Source: Echinococcus granulosus (Eukaryota; Platyhelminthes; Cestoda; Cyclophyllidea; Taeniidae). From it: a stretch of DNA of 64,000 nucleotides. The stretch lies in assembly GCF_000524195.1 (NCBI RefSeq), contig NW_020170443.1, positions 369,925-433,924 of the forward strand. The letters run 5' to 3'. A program made the position numbers and the translations under genes. The notes beneath the pieces are model-generated. The model saw only the letters and a list, made by a program, of their open reading frames with translations, made no database searches and was not told where the DNA came from. Position 1 is the stretch's first letter; each line of letters begins with the position of its first letter. Shown piece by piece: positions 11,511 to 25,700 of the stretch.

Positions 11511-13102
11511 CACAAAATTAAGATCAGTTCGTGTTTTAAGTGATGCGATGGGTAGTACAAATTCAATCCACAAATCTCTTCATACCAGATAATATTTTAC
11601 ATTTGACTGGTTAAGGTGGGGGGAAAGTAAGTCCATCCTAATCCACCTGCCACACAAAGGCCGCTTATTTCAAATCCCAAGTAGTACTAAAGTCGAAAAG
11701 AAAGTCGACTCTTGCCTCTCCACGGGAACTGCATCTAGGCGGTCTACTGAAATAAGGAGAGACTTTCTCTACTGATAGAATGGGTTTTACATTTACTTGC
11801 GCCCCTCAATAATGCCCAAGGGATTTCAAAATCCCGACATTAGAAAATTTTACCTGTGTTTATTGTGTTTTGATTGGGGAAAGACGGGTCTTAAAATTAA
11901 ACACGAGTGTGTAAATGTTGGTATTGAGATTAAAAAGCAGAAGGCTGCAGACTATTAGCATTTTGCTTGACGAAGAGATGCAAACTATTGATGCAACTAG
12001 TCAAAAGACATGACAGAGGAGACAATCCTTCTTCTCTTAAATGCATTTTTAAGTGTACATACGATTAATGACCGCCTTTGTAGGCGATTACACTGAGCCA
12101 GCTCCTACCAACCACGAACCATGGGAATTAACTTCTCTGGATGACATTGCACTACTTTCACAGGTAGATTCAATTCGGCTATGTTAGAATTGAAATCCAA
12201 AGCATAGCTTTTTACTACAAAGTCAAACAGACTGCTTAAAAAGGGCTACTTTGAAGTGGTTATCTGGCGGCGCATTCCATGAAAAGGAATTCAAGCGAGC
12301 CAATGGGTGTGTGTGCGGTACCATGGAACTTGAACGAATTTTCCAAGTAGCTGCCCTGACAGAAATGGTGCTGGCATGCAAAGACAGAAAGAAGGAAGAA
12401 CAGAACTCAGGGAAGGTTTTCTATGCTTTGACTTGGAAAAATTAAAGCCATTTGAGAGATGGTCTTGCAGTGGATCCACACATCACTTTGAAGTGACCAT
12501 AACAGAGTGTGCCAGCGCCTCACCCATTGTTATGCGTCTCAGAGCGGCTCGTGTCACCTCACCTTGGAAGCGCCTCAACAGAACACGTGGCAGAAGTGGG
12601 TTTTTAGGTGCGTGATGGAAGTGCTTCAAGGCAAGTATATCACTTCCGATTTGTAAACACTTCACCCAAGTTTGAAGACGGTTAAGAATTTTAATGTAGA
12701 ATTTAAGCTTTGATATTTTAATGAACAACGCCTTGTTCACATTTCCAATTCATTGAGTAAAATGAAGAGGTTAGGTGAAAACAAACAGAATGCAGTGACG
12801 TGAAGATTATAGCTTGCACATGAAAAATGGACAGTAATTTCATTCTTAGCCGGATCAGGTGGATGACAAATGACACGTTATCAAGAATGAAGTGCATTTA
12901 TTTTCCCCATCCGGTGCAAGGCCATTTTTCCCGACGAAAACAAGGCTCCTTTTCCAAATTATGCACTTCGGTGCCTAAAACAAATTTGGTCTTTTCTTCA
13001 TACTACATATTAAAGTGAAACTCATATTCTCCGCATCACCTAGATTTTTTTTAAATTGCTATTGTTATAATTTCTTGCATTATCATTAGGCACTCACAAG
13101 AC
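11511..13102. other. Intergenic, no gene called
   Basis: A group of overlapping 60-80 codon frames around 12251-12615 was examined on both strands. None has a start, splice site or composition convincing enough to call, and no domain was recognised. Confidence 0.4.
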
Positions 13103-14137
13103 TGGTGTAGGCTGTTGGTTGCTTACCTCTCCGTTGTGGTAAAGGGCAAACTTGTGCCCCCGGCCGTTGTACCTTCGCCGGATTTGCTCACCTCTGGGCA
13201 ATACAAGTAGTACCAGACCATACAAAGTGTTGAATATATGCGTTCTGCCCGAGTACTGTCTTCCTCCGTCTTTAGTGAAGTCTCAGGGCGGTAAATTAGT
13301 GGTAGCTAAAAGTGAACCCCGATTCCAAAGGACATATATCCCCATTTTCACTGATGGTTGATAAACCTTTGCCGGGCGAAGGAAGTACCTATGCTATGAA
13401 TGGTGGAATCGGCGACGACTCCAAACAGAAGGGCTGGAACTGACGTCTACATTCGGCGTCTGCCATAGTCCCGTAGTCTGTAGGAAAGTTATTAGAAACG
13501 AAGCCGGCACTGGACGTTGCGCAATTGTCTACCGCAACTGTATGAAGATATCAACAATGTGACCTTGCAATGCCTCCTACGCCTCCCTACTAGCTGGATG
13601 GAAACCAGTTGGATATACTTCTGGGCCGCTCTCAGGTTAGAATAAAGTGACAATGAATAGTAGATGCGAAACCCTATACCCAAGAAGGCTGCGTTAAGTC
13701 CCGTCATCCAGTGTTCCTACGACAAGCTGTGGAAACGCATGATGGTTGGCACAATTGCCCGTCTCCGAATCCACTTTCCATGCAGGACAAAACTGCAGTG
13801 ACGTAGCGGTCAAGTATCTCCTCATTGCATGGAAATTTGATGACTGACGCGGTTGACGCGTGGGTGCTTTCCCTGCAGCACCGACTACCTTGTGATGGCT
13901 GCCATCGGACATTGATCAAGATGAGTACTGAGGACGACGCTCGAAACAGAGAGGATCAATGTAAAAGTTACCTGTTTGTTGGCACTTCAGTCATGGTAAA
14001 AGGGCACTTGGTGTCTCGGCCGGTGTACCTTCGCCGGGTGGGCTGGTCTCTGGACCGCGTCAGCAGCTCCAAGTCCTACTGTATGTCGAATTGAAGTATG
14101 CTGCCTAGTATTGTGTCTTCTTTGGGCTTTAGAAAGA
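13103..14137 (+). mobile_element. TRIM-like LTR element, full-length copy 8
   Basis: The 5' terminal repeat (about 13103-13290) contains GTTGGTTGCTTACCTCTCCG and TGAATATATGCGTTCTGCCC. The 3' repeat (about 13970-14137) contains GGCCGGTGTACCTTCGCCGG and the GTATTGTGTCTTCTTTGGGC tail. The internal region holds the standard family blocks and a purine-rich GAAACAGAGAGGA tract at about 13945-13957, just before the 3' repeat. The length (~1.03 kb) agrees with copies 2 and 16. Confidence 0.7.
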
Positions 14138-16094
14138 CTCGAAGCTTTATAGTAGATATAACCTTCTAAGTTTTAATAACATTTACTTTTAAATCATGCT
14201 CCATAATTTTACTTCCCACTTTGGCGCAGTTCTGCTAATCTGATACATTACTGTTTCCATATCCAGCCAGACTGAATTAATGCTTAACATCAAGCTGAAT
14301 CTTTCGCCAGTTACCGAAAGTAACGCGCAAGCCGGTCAGTAAGGCCTGTTAAGCATTTCAACATTATTTGCTCACTTTATATAACCATAAATTGTCTGTG
14401 TTAGATACGGCTAAACGCAGGTATTCGTCAACTTTGGCATCTCTGGGGGTACAAAAATGTGTCGGAATGCATACGATGACCCTTCATCATCATCCTACTG
14501 CATTTTAATCTCCTCCTTGTGTACAACAGGCAAGATCTTCCAATCAACGTAAAGCCACATGAGGGAGTTGTGGCTTTACTTAAGCTCTCCACTTTCTACC
14601 TCACTCATATCACCCTTAATTCTCCTCTTCCAGTTTAGATAAGCCTCAACTGAAACCTGTCAGCAAGTGGGAGAAAATTTTAACGTATTTTAGAAGTTCA
14701 TGATCTGATGGCGCGCCTTGGAGCAGGAGGGAGGAGGGGGCGATAGACGGGTGTAAGGCTTCACCGAGTTCCCCCTACACCTCAAGTGATTTATCTCAGT
14801 GTTTCATTTGCCATAAGTGTTCGACGCTCTTTTTTCGTTAAGCTGGATGAAATGTACGTCTACAGAAAGTGTATAATCTTATTTTGTTGTCGGACAAATG
14901 CATTCTCTCATCAATGTTGCTTTTCTGAACCGCCACCTAACCTTCCTAGGAGTAATTGTGTCATATAGTTTACACTCAAGGGTCGAAGATGGTTATTTGC
15001 AGGCATTGTGTTTCATTAAATTTGCCAAAAGATGAAATTAAGTCCTTCAGCTGCGCTGATGTGGCTGTTAATGTTCGCTGAATTATAATTTAAGTAACAT
15101 AGTCACTAGTCAATTATATATTGTTTTTGTGATGATAGCTTGCATTTTTTTACAACAATGTATACTTTTTGTAACAATAAGTCTTTATCATCCTTTTTAA
15201 AAGCAATAAAAAGAAATACTTGTATAATTTACCGAATTATAAACAGAAACCCTAAAAATTACCGAATTCAGATGATGTTAAACAGCGATATATGAGCAAT
15301 AGCCACTACTGGTGATCTCAAATGCGTTCATTTTTGTAATTCCACTTTGGTGTAATCGCTTTTGCTTACAAAACTGCGTGTAGCCTTAAAGTAATAAGCT
15401 ACAGAGTACAAAGAAAGAGGCGGCATTTCCATCGCATGGCGTCAAGATTACATGAGACGGTATTGTTGGCAGGTAGAATGGTGGACATCGCCAATTTTTG
15501 CGAGAGTGGATGTACGTATATTTGGAGACGCCGGCTGGTTGTTGTGTCTGCGTGACATTTGGAAAGGTAAGATTTTTGGCATTGACCACTGCGGCAAAAC
15601 TTGTCGTGCAACACACGAGACAAAGAAGACCAGGATAGCGGCGGCGCTACGATGCGGTTCCAACCTGTTTCATGACTACTTAAAAACTTTGCAAAACACC
15701 CCGTCCCCCTGACATCGAATTAGTCCAAAGTGATTTCTGCAAGGTTTGTGTGGGACCACTTGACAAAATAATACGGCAAATGAGTCCTCGTCAAGCTAAC
15801 TCAAACAAATTATCTCATAAATAAAACAAGTGGAACTACACAATATTCCAGAATGCAGAAGTAGAATAGAATCAGTTGGCCCGGTGGGGCAGAGGTGTAG
15901 CAGCATAATGTGAAGGGGTGTGCTGATTCCCTTCTAAATCAAAACGCATAAACAAATTTGGTATTTGTTTAACATTTACTTATTTGATTCATTAGGCAAA
16001 TTCATTATCATGTAATAAAATCAACTTGTTCAAAAGTGAAGCATAGCTTACCTTCTTGATTCCTGGTATGAAAATTAAGGCCTTTTGAGAATAT
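14138..16094. other. Intergenic, AT-rich, no gene called
   Basis: A segment at 15386-15716 has several mutually overlapping frames of 71-86 codons on both strands. They are shadows of each other, with no recognisable family. The rest (14,150-15,380) is AT-rich with short runs of T and A. Confidence 0.4.
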
Positions 16095-16965
16095 TTTGTA
16101 GTGCTTCAAGACTAACCTGAAGACGAAGGAAGACATACCACTCGGGCAGAATATGTTCCTACTCCAGAGGCCAATCCAGTCAACGAAGGTATAATCAAAA
16201 CTTAATTGCAAAAAAGTATTACATTGCCTCTCTGTCCCCTTTTGAGCGCCAACCCCGGCGCGCTTCCCGCTGTCAGCTATTACAACGTAGTCAGTACTGC
16301 ATCCACCAGCCACCTGCATCAGTCATCATATTTCTATGCATCTGAGGAGATACCTGGCCAGAATGGCACTGATTTCACTCAACACTTCAACTGAATTTGC
16401 AGCTTCGGCCCGCATGGAAACTGGATTCGGGGACGAGGAATTGGGCTGGCTACCGCGCATGTTCACAGCTTGAAGTAGCAACACTGACATGAAAGCGGAT
16501 TTATGCAGTTTTTGTGGGGGCAGACTTTCGTGCCTGTTCCTGCTTGCCACGCTGTTCACACCTCCCAGCTGCCCAGCCACATCCAACTCGGTTCCATCCA
16601 CCTAGTAGAAGGGTGGAGGCGATATCACGACTTCGCAATGTCAATATCTTTATACAGGTACGGCAGGCAACTCCGTGATGACACTGTTTCAGATGAATCA
16701 CGGCTAGTGCCGCTTCTGTTGTTAAAATCTTTTCTTCAGAACACAGAACTAGAGCAGTTGCCAAATGTAAACGTCATCTTCAGTCCTTCTGTTTGAAGTC
16801 ACCGCCGATTCTCTCATCCGTAGCACATGCATTTCTCCAAGCTCCATCATCCAGCAGTAGAAAGTAGGATAGATGTTCTGAGACATGGGTTTTGTTTTCC
16901 GCTGACGCCAATGCGGCATTTAGAAACTTCCTGGAAGGCGAAAGAAAGCATAACAGTAGCATTCA
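16095..16965 (-). mobile_element. TRIM-like repeat copy 9, reverse orientation
   Basis: The left end is the reverse of the LTR tail (CCTGAAGACGAAGGAAGACA at about 16119), followed by the reversed internal blocks. The right end near 16920-16965 is a decayed LTR tail (CTTCCTGGAAGGCGAAAGAA). All ORFs between 16008 and 17015 overlap this repeat. Confidence 0.65.
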
Positions 16966-17072
16966 CCACATGTAGGATGGTGATTAAGCACCGTAATCAC
17001 CTCAAAGAGAGTTAAGGGTTTAGTTCTGTCAATAGTGTTTCCCCCGAGATGGACTTGATCACATTTTTATTT

Positions 17073-17785
17073 AACTCTCGGTTTTAATGAAGAGCCAGTT
17101 TATGTCATCGTTATTGTATGCTCGTCGTGTCAGTAGCAACAATGCCGGCAGAATGCGAACCCGATCTTAACAACCATCTCTCCTAGTCTCTACTACTTGA
17201 TGATAAATCTCAGCGATGTGGAAGAAGTGAACATACCATGGATGGAGAATTGATGATGACCCATAACGGAAGGGCTGAAAGTGACGTCTACCTTCCGCAA
17301 CTACTCCAGGCCCATATTCTTCGGGAATGCTATTAAGAGCGAAGGCAGCACCAGTGATGAACCATCGGGAAAGTCGAATTACGGAGTTGCCTGTCGTAAT
17401 TGTGCATATATATCAAAAATGTAAACTTGCGATACCCCCTTCACGTCTCTATTAACTGACTAGATCCCTGGTGGATGTGTAACTGGACAGCCCTGAAATG
17501 AGAGCAATTTGGAAAGGAGGAACTGACACAAAACCCTGCCCCGTACTTAGTCTGCTTTTGGGCAAGTGTTCCCTACGCCCAGTTATGAACGCGCGTAATG
17601 TCCAGCAGAGTTCCTCTTCCCCGAATCCACTTCCCGTGCAGGACGAAACAGCTGATCCAGTTGAATGGCCAAGTGAAATCAGTGACGTTGTGATTAATTG
17701 CTTCCTCTGACAGGTGGAAATTCAATGACCAGTACGGATGCTGCGAGAATGTTTGTCTTACAGCCCCAATTGCGTTGTGCAAACC
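17073..17785 (+). mobile_element. TRIM-like repeat copy 10 (deleted 5' LTR, no 3' LTR)
   Basis: Starts with TTTAACTCTCGGTTTTAATG. The 5' terminal repeat has lost about half its length, so the primer-like segment comes early (GCCGGCAGAATGCGAACCC at about 17142-17162). The internal region continues to about 17785. Confidence 0.6.
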
Positions 17786-18477
17786 AGATAATGGTATTTG
17801 ATGAGAAAAAAAATGTGAGAGCATAATGACTGCTCGCAGTACACCGACTTTATACGTTAATTGCGCAAATGTTTAAAAGATGCTACTAAGTATCTAAAAG
17901 TAGGTTTACTGTTTAGGAATTTTTTCTCGCCTTCATTGCCTATACGATTAACGGATTCCCTTGTAGAGCCCCGAGACTGTCAATTTACAATTCATTCGAT
18001 GCCGCTTTCCGGTGCCCTAGTATCAAGATAATCGTTCATAATTTGGTCGCATAGGAAGTAGTCAGTACTCTGTTCTCCATCCATTCGAGGACGAATGTGT
18101 ACATCTAAATTAATCTTTAAGAATTTCCTTCAGGCGAGCACAAAAAAAGCTGGAAGGCATTCCTGGAGTGAGGCTGCGCATTCGTGTATGACTATTTCAT
18201 CCCACTTTTTGGATAGAAACAAAAAATTCCTTGCGTTTATGTAAAAACAGACACGAATGCATTTCATCACAAGTTATTTGCTCAAAAACGCAACAGGATG
18301 CAGCAGAACTAGGTCAATTTTAATGACGAATTTTTTCAGTTCTTGCAATCTGGTCACCACAATGGCGGTACAGGGACCTGCTTGTGCTGTCTGCTTCTAT
18401 CTGCTTGAGTGCTTGCCCATTCAGCGTGGGTCTGCTTTTGGACTCTTCTGTCTAGCGTCAATGCGGTGCGCTGTTTG

Positions 18478-18668
18478 TCCAGCTCTCGGTCATAGTAAAT
18501 GGCCACCTCGTGTCTCTCGTATGAAACCTTCACCGCTTGGGCTGGTCTCTAGGCCATGTCAGTAGCCCCAACACCTACTGCATGTTGATTATGTGCATTC
18601 TGCTCCAGTATTGTGTATTCTTCCTCCTTCAAGGAAGTCTTGGAGAACTAAATTGATGGCAGTGAAAA
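18478..18668 (+). mobile_element. Solo terminal repeat of the TRIM-like family
   Basis: Matches only the terminal repeat: CAGCTCTCGGTCATAG, TCTAGGCCATGTCAGTAGCC, then the GTATTGTGTATTCTTCCTCC tail and GATGGCAGTGAAAAG. The flanks do not continue into the internal region. A solo LTR is the expected product of recombination between two terminal repeats, which supports the LTR interpretation. Confidence 0.55.
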
Positions 18669-21269
18669 GAGGCGGGGTACTGCCATCCGTAGGTGAATGC
18701 ATAGGGGCGGCAGCGGTGACAGATGTGGCAACAAACAGCATATAATTCCAATGGCAAAGTAAGAATCATTTACAATTTGGTGGTAGAAGGCGACCGCAAA
18801 AAAAACTCATCAATGGGAGGAAAAAATCAGAAACGGAGCGAGTTCAAACTGTCACGAAGTCTTGTGTCTTCCCCTCCTGTCTAAATTACATTCCACGTTT
18901 TCTCTATCACAGCCAGCAGGACTAACACACAATATCACAGCTTACATTATGATAAACATAAACGACATCCACCTACCCATCTCATTGCACTTCACACCTC
19001 ACCCCATCCCCTTGTCATTGGGACTGGAGGCAAGCATCTTGCACACGTCGACCAACTTACCCTTCACGGACAGAATCCCTACCTCATCATGGCTCAGAAG
19101 AAGTTGGCATGTGTCATCGCCCACATTCGTTCTCAAAGGTCCATAATCTTCCCTCTGCTCAATCTGGATCAAGAATGGTTGTCCCCAGAAAGCCATTTGT
19201 CTGCACCACATTCTGCTTCGATATTGCACAGACGAACACATATGATGACACTTCAGGGTGTCCACATAGCAATGACACTGACGTTAACATTATGGTACCG
19301 AAACAACTCTTTTGAATCTGCCAATAGCACCGCTATGAACTAAGTCAGGGAGGCATTACTGACTCTCCGCTTGAACCACTATGATGTGGTACCCGTGTAC
19401 TAGTTGTCGCCTGCTAGATCGCGACTTCTTTGGAGGGCAGGAAAAGGTACTTCATACCCCCTCCAACTCCCATCAAGTCTTACAACTCCTCACTGCTGTC
19501 GTCATCTTCAATGCTCCCGTCATGGATCAATCCGCAGATGCTTCCACCCAAGTAGTCAGGAATCCCAGCTAACCCGAAGTACGTAGGAGCGAGTGATGAC
19601 ATTCAATAGTAGCGATCAAAAGAAAAAAAATACGAAACACGAGAGCATGGCGATTGCACAAGGTTGCACAAACTCGCGGATTGATAGAAGGTCGTGGAGG
19701 TGAGTGGGAGAAAAAGCAGTGAGTCAATGTAAACAAGTCAACAGATTATTTTATTTGCCCATTGGGGATACAAGAGGGATAGACGTTTAATTTGAGAAAA
19801 AGCAGAAATAGCCCGAGTAAAGTAAGTGACCGCTTAATAAATACGTTGGGCGATATTTGTGTCTTCCTAAACTCTCCTCCTATGCAAAAAAATCTACTAA
19901 AAACTCACCACACGTAAAGCGATTGCTGTGCTTCTCATTTCACATCCTCACAGGGGTATGGACATGTTGGCGAACTAGCGCAGTTGATCTACTCTTTCTC
20001 CTCCCTCCTGCTCTTCTCTTTAACACTCTCATATAAGGGTTGCCGCCTGTATTTATTCGTCCCCTCCTCGTTTAGTTCAATTCTTTCCTTTCCTCCTAGC
20101 AGACCTTCAGTCTTTCCGCAAGTGCAAGTTAGCATTGTACCATTCTCCATTCAAATTCTATCATAGCCATTGTGCTCTTTCCACGACTTGGGTCCTGCCA
20201 GCTCAGCCACATGTTTTTGCTCCATTGAATCCAACAACATAGTAACTAATCTTCACATCTCCTCTTAGGAGGCCAATCCAAGAATAGTCTTTCAAGCAGA
20301 CACTCCCACAACCGGCACAACGGGGTCGACCAAATGCAAATGCGAGGAAATCGGATTGCTACTGGAGCAATGAATTGGCGACAACGGATTCCGAGTATAG
20401 CCTATGTCACTACCTCGTTGTCAGCCCACTGACAGATATGGGCTTGCAGGCGGAGGTGACAGCTGTCACCCACCCAGGCGGCATACTCTCATATAATGTC
20501 GTCACATCCAACCACTGTCACGCCATCGCCTACGTCAGAAGCATCGGTGACAAAATCAGTGCCAGAGAATGTAGAGGTGAAAACACAAGCTCATCACCGC
20601 TTCCCTGCTCTTTTCCATGGCTCAGTTGGCACTGTCATCGAAGTTTTCATTATCACTAGAAGTGCAAGAACAGAAACCAATTACTACGAGAAATAGACCA
20701 AAAACAACCTTCCCCATAAAAGTGCACCTGGCAATGGAAAGCACATCCGGTGGCCACAGCCGGACACCGTCGAATTTTCGCATAGACTATAAGGAAATTG
20801 CATAAACTATCACTTTCCTTTTTAAGCATCCTCCAATATTCCGCCACACGTCTTCTTCACTGTATTTACTGATCAAGGAGCACGTAATGAGACAGATGCA
20901 GTTTAACAAATCGGCAAACCACCCGCGCAGGTGTTATAGCTATGGTTTGGTCTGCATATAGGGTGATACATCACAATAGTTAACACCTTTGTGCTTAATA
21001 ATGATAAACACGATTTTCCTACCCTTTAACAACGCCGTAATGCACGTGCTTCCACCTCTACCCATAGCACACAATCCAACAACTTGAGTAAACCGCAGAG
21101 GCACCTGTAAATACACCGGCGGCGCTGACATGACAGGTTATTTTAAACAAAGGATAAAATCTACTGTGTTGACTCCTTTATAGCGCACTAAGGCTGTGTT
21201 CCATCCCCTAAAAAGTCCTTATTAAGAGATTAGATTTTTAAATTGGCGGAATTTCTTTGATATATTAAT
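18669..21269. other. Intergenic; two coding-like but interrupted stretches
   Basis: Between 19,000 and 19,600 the minus strand shows acidic, GC-richer frames (for example a segment with EDDDSSEE at about 19,500) that are repeatedly cut by stops. Between 20,270 and 20,700 the plus strand has overlapping frames of 66-94 codons. These could be decayed retroelement or processed-pseudogene remains, but no domain is recognisable and nothing is called. Confidence 0.35.
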
Positions 21270-22265
21270 TGCAGCTTCCTGAGACTTCCCCGTAGAGGAA
21301 AGGAGATATGATACTCTGACAGAATAAATCTATCTAGCACACAATAGGGCCTGAAAATACTAGCTTGGCTTAGAAGCTTGCCCACCCAGCATAGGTACAG
21401 TGGCTAAAACACAGAGTGGCTCTTTACCAACACTGGGAGTTAAACAAACAACCAACGTATTACCTAGCCACTCTCCTCTTTTCAGCGGTATCCCTGACGA
21501 CCCGCTTAGTCTCTCTCCTACATCAGCCATCACAACATAACCAGTGCTGTAGGGGAAACACTCACTCTTCAACCGTGCCAGTCATCGGGTTCTCGTGTAA
21601 TCGAGGAGATGCCTGACCGCAACATCACTGATTCCTCTTGGCAATTCTGCTGGATCTGTAGATTCTGTCTGTACAGAAACTGGATTCGGGGACGGAGAAC
21701 TGCACTAACTATCACGCATTTCCACAGCTAGACGTAGGATCACTGGCATAAGAGCAGATTTGTATAAGAAATGAAGAAATTTAACGCAGCTTTTTGGGGT
21801 AAGGTTTCCAGTCTGTTCTACCTTGCCACGTTGTTTACGCATCAGAGCTGTTAAGTCAAATCCATCTGATTTCTATCCAGCTAGCAGAGAATTGAAGGAG
21901 GTGTCATTAATTTACGGTGTGGGTGCCTTCATGCAAGTACAGCAGACAACTACTTGACAAAACTTTTTCTGCTAATTCATTGGTAATGACATTTTCGTTG
22001 TTAATAACTTTCCTATAGATCACGGGTCTGGAGTAGTTGCCGAAAGTATACATCATTTTTAGCCCCTCTGTTTGGAGTCGCCACTTATCCTCTCATCCAT
22101 GGAATACGCACTTCTTCCGCCCCACTGAGATTTTTCATCCATCAGTAGAAAACAGAAGAGTTATTCTGTAGGATAGAGTTCTCTTTCCGCTGCTACCAAT
22201 GTAGCGCCTCGAGACTTCCCTGAATACAAAAAAGACGTAATACCTAGGTAGAACATACGTGTTTG
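21270..22265 (-). mobile_element. TRIM-like repeat copy 12, reverse orientation, nearly full length
   Basis: The left terminal repeat (about 21270-21470) contains TTCCTGAGACTTCCCCG and ends in AAACAACCAACGTATTACC, the reversed LTR start. It is followed by CACTCTCCTCTTTT, the reversed purine tract. The right terminal repeat is partial (GCCTCGAGACTTCCCTGAA to about 22265). The order LTR, polypyrimidine tract, internal is exactly what a reversed LTR element should show. Confidence 0.7.
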
Positions 22266-22516
22266 ACTTTCGTTCCACTATTTCATCTGTCTTTGAATTT
22301 ATTTAACCATCGTTCTACCTGGCCATTTGACTGAGCTACTCACTGACGGCTTTACTTGCAATGACCAAAATGCAAAAAACCTGCACAAAAATACCACCTC
22401 ATCCATGCTTTCATTCAGACAATTACTGGATGCATCACACACCAGGGGATTTTGAGAAACAGAGTGTCCGGATTTTTGTGTCTTGCTCTGTCTCCACCAC
22501 ATCCATATCCGTTTCT

Positions 22517-22650
22517 GCCTCCTCCTCCTCNNNNNNNNNNNNNNNNNNNNNNNNNNNNNNNNNNNNNNNNNNNNNNNNNNNNNNNNNNNNNNNNNNNNNN
22601 NNNNNNNNNNNNNNNNNNNNNNNNNNNNNNTCCTCCTCCTCCTCCATCAA
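22517..22650. repeat. (TCC)n microsatellite containing a 100-N assembly gap
   Basis: CCTCCTCCTC runs into exactly 100 N (22531-22630) and TCC repeats continue on the other side. The gap is probably an unresolved microsatellite. The poly-X ORFs across it are artefacts. Confidence 0.9.
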
Positions 22651-22737
22651 CGGTTGGGTGGCTGTTAGTTCTATCATCGACAGTGGAATGATGGTGGGTA
22701 GACACGACTACGTTGAAGGTGGGTATCCCACCTAGGA

Positions 22738-25700
22738 GGGTGACAACTGCCTCCTATCCGCTTGCTCATCTATATTTGAGCGTCGACTCACAAACAGATA
22801 GTCAGCTAGGTAATACTCAAACTCCTCCTTCACAAACTTAAGGTTGCCTTGTTTATTATCCATTTTCCTCACATTTTCATTTTGTTCACTTAATCAAAAT
22901 GCGGTTGGCAGTGCTTGCCAGTTAAACTAAGGGAGAGTTGAAGAATGAGGTAAGAGCTGAAAGATGTAAAGCTAGAAGAGATACTCTGCAAGGTTGTAGG
23001 GGTCATGGAACAGGACGCAGCGAATGTCCAAAGAATGGGATCGAATGTCCTGTTGGCAGTGGCATTTGTGGATACGGTATAATAAGTAAGTGGGCTGGGA
23101 GTGTCGATTGCCGTAAGGAAGGAAGGAAGGCTTAACAATGGAAGGGTGTCCTTAAGCCAGTGCCAGCTGTAATTGCTCCGATATCGGTGCTGGTGGTGGA
23201 AGCAGCGGTGGTAGGTCGAGAAGATATCCACTTCAACCCGCAAAGTCATGTAGAGTTTGATCACTGAAGGTGACTTTGGTGAAGGGTAAATAATGACCGA
23301 TTAGGAGAGTTAGTATTAAATTCACTTGTATCTGCGCAGATTACTGGAAGGCGGTATTTTTGAATGTGGGTGTGATGGGTGTGAGTGCGAATAGTTAAGG
23401 GCAGATCCGCGCCTAAAATAGTGAAAGTAAAAGCAGGAATGGGCGCGTGTTCATGTTGTTAGTGAGGATGTGTGCGGAGAACAGAAGCTCCAGGAAAGGC
23501 GTTAATCCTGGAGGAGCGGTGAGCGAGGTCGAAAGGGAAGTACGGAACTGATGTTTTGTCACTCAGTTAGCAGGGTTGCACTTGGAGATTCAAAGAGGAT
23601 GAACTCTAAGTTTTAAAGTCATCCTTACCGCTTGCATGTTTTTTACATAATTAAACAAGATAACGCATTTGCATTTATGAATCAAGAAAACTTCCTCTTT
23701 TATCTCCTCTCATGCTTGAACCGTATTTTTACTTTTTTACTTATAATTAAAAGAGGAGAAATAAATCGGGAATTGGACAATCTAGCAGATTTGGGAGAGC
23801 TGAGTAAGCAAATATGTCTACTACAATTACGTAAACTATCATATTCGTCAATGGAGTGGTCGTAATGGCGTTAAGAATTGCCTTGGAGCCAATGATCGTG
23901 GCTATGGCAAAGGGCCGAAAAGCTTTAGTCAACGAAGATTACAGGAAGCCTCGGGAGCGATCGTCTCTTAGCTTGGTCGCCCCATCCATCACCGAAATCA
24001 CGATCAGGGTACATAACAACTTGGCTTTACATCATTCTTTCCTATTTCTCTTACTTAACTATCGAATCAATGCCTGTTACCCTTCTCTTTTTCATTTCTT
24101 CTCCATTGTCTAAATGAAGTTTCTTGCTAGCGGTCTTACTTTTTAGATCTGTAGTGGTGGCGAATTGCCGATGGTACTCTTTTGAATGTGCTTTGTGGAT
24201 GCCTAAGGCAGCTGGGGAGGCAGACCACTTAATTTAAATATCTTTTGACAATAGTATCTGACTCGTTTTCATTGTCAAAGTACCCGTTTTCTGGGTGGGA
24301 TGTTCTGCAATACTGTAGTACATAAATGAGGATGCTCCGATTAATCATTGCATTAATAGATAGATTTTAGGTGTTAATAAATTATTAATAATTTTATCAT
24401 CCTAGCTCTAATTCTTAAAAAGGCCAAAGGTTAAACTCTGATGGGTTTTTAATCCAAAGAGAGTGATTTGCTCTATAGGTGCTAAAGTAATCCAAGGAAG
24501 CACCTTTAACTTAATTTTTATACGATTTAGTGAGTTCTATACGTGTCTGTGTTCATCTCATTCTTCATCTCCTATTCCTACACTCTTGGCTACCCTTCCC
24601 CTGGTGACTTTTATGTGACCTCTTGATGCTGATGTAAGATTTTAAATAAGTTTTGTCAGTCTACCAATTATTGCATATATCTTCTTGCATTGTGCCTCAC
24701 ATACCACAACTCAATAGATGCAAGGTGGAAGCGCCAATTGAGCTCGGGACTAATAAACCTGTGGATGAATGGCCGGCGATTCAATTGGCTACAGTGGTCC
24801 CGCAAACAGAGTTAAATTTAAAAAAATCCGATTCTGCATGACTTCTTTCCTCCTCACTTGCGTAACGCCCAGGACTGCATGCAAGCAACTATCTTAAGGA
24901 TTCTGTAGCACTACTACCACCGTCAAAAGGATGTCAAATTTCCCGATCAGATTAATGTACAGATTCGAAATCGATTGCAAATTAGATGCAGAAAATGTGA
25001 TTCCATACTCTAGGCAGAAAGTTAGAAGATGGACCAAAAAATATCATTCTTTTTGATGAAATGAGACTAGGTAGAGTGGTTCGACATAATGCAAGAATGA
25101 CCTACAATTCTGCAATTTTAATACATTACCAAATTTCAAAATATGTATCGTCGGAATCCATGGAACCTCTACTGATTTCTGACAATTTCAACAATGCTAA
25201 AGGTTCTCAAACCATCTCAACCTCAAATTCTCCATCGGAAAATGGTTGGCTACTCATGAGACTAACTGCTTGCATTTAATGTGAAAGAAGTAAAGTGACG
25301 CCCAGGCAATATTTGAATACAAACTTCTACCATCGCCAATATTGACATGCGCTCCCAAAGCAAATAGAACGCACTCTCCGAATTCCTTCGTAGCTAAGAA
25401 AGTCCCGCTTAGGCCTCCAGCTTTAAAGGCGAATACAACCCCTGCCTTTGTCCAAATACAGTACAGTGAGGTGGATATTATTTGTTGGTAAGGTCATCCA
25501 AAAGTCTTGTGTTTTGCATAATTAAACAAATAAACAAGTTCCACTGTTAAACCTGGATTTCTCCGTTTACACGCACGGATGTACTATAAATAGAGTATTT
25601 TAATTTTAGTGAATGATGAGCATATGTCAAGGGACAGCATAGTTTCGGACCAAAGAAAATATTAAAGTTTGGCACCTCAAGCTTGGGACTTCATGCAAAA

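Noticed and set aside
22361..22735. Five ORFs of 61-124 codons with long X runs
   Set aside because: They exist only because the 100-N gap in the TCC repeat was translated; flanking residues are low-complexity repeat translations.
23747..23932. Hydrophobic minus-strand frame vaguely like an ion-channel S4-S5/S5 segment (FRPFAIATIIGSKAILNAI)
   Set aside because: The regular arginine pattern of a voltage sensor is absent, no neighbouring channel exons were found, and the frame has no ATG.
25061..25279. Plus-strand frame with LFDEMRLGR, reminiscent of a P-element/THAP-type transposase motif
   Set aside because: One short motif only; no further catalytic residues, THAP zinc finger or terminal repeats were seen.
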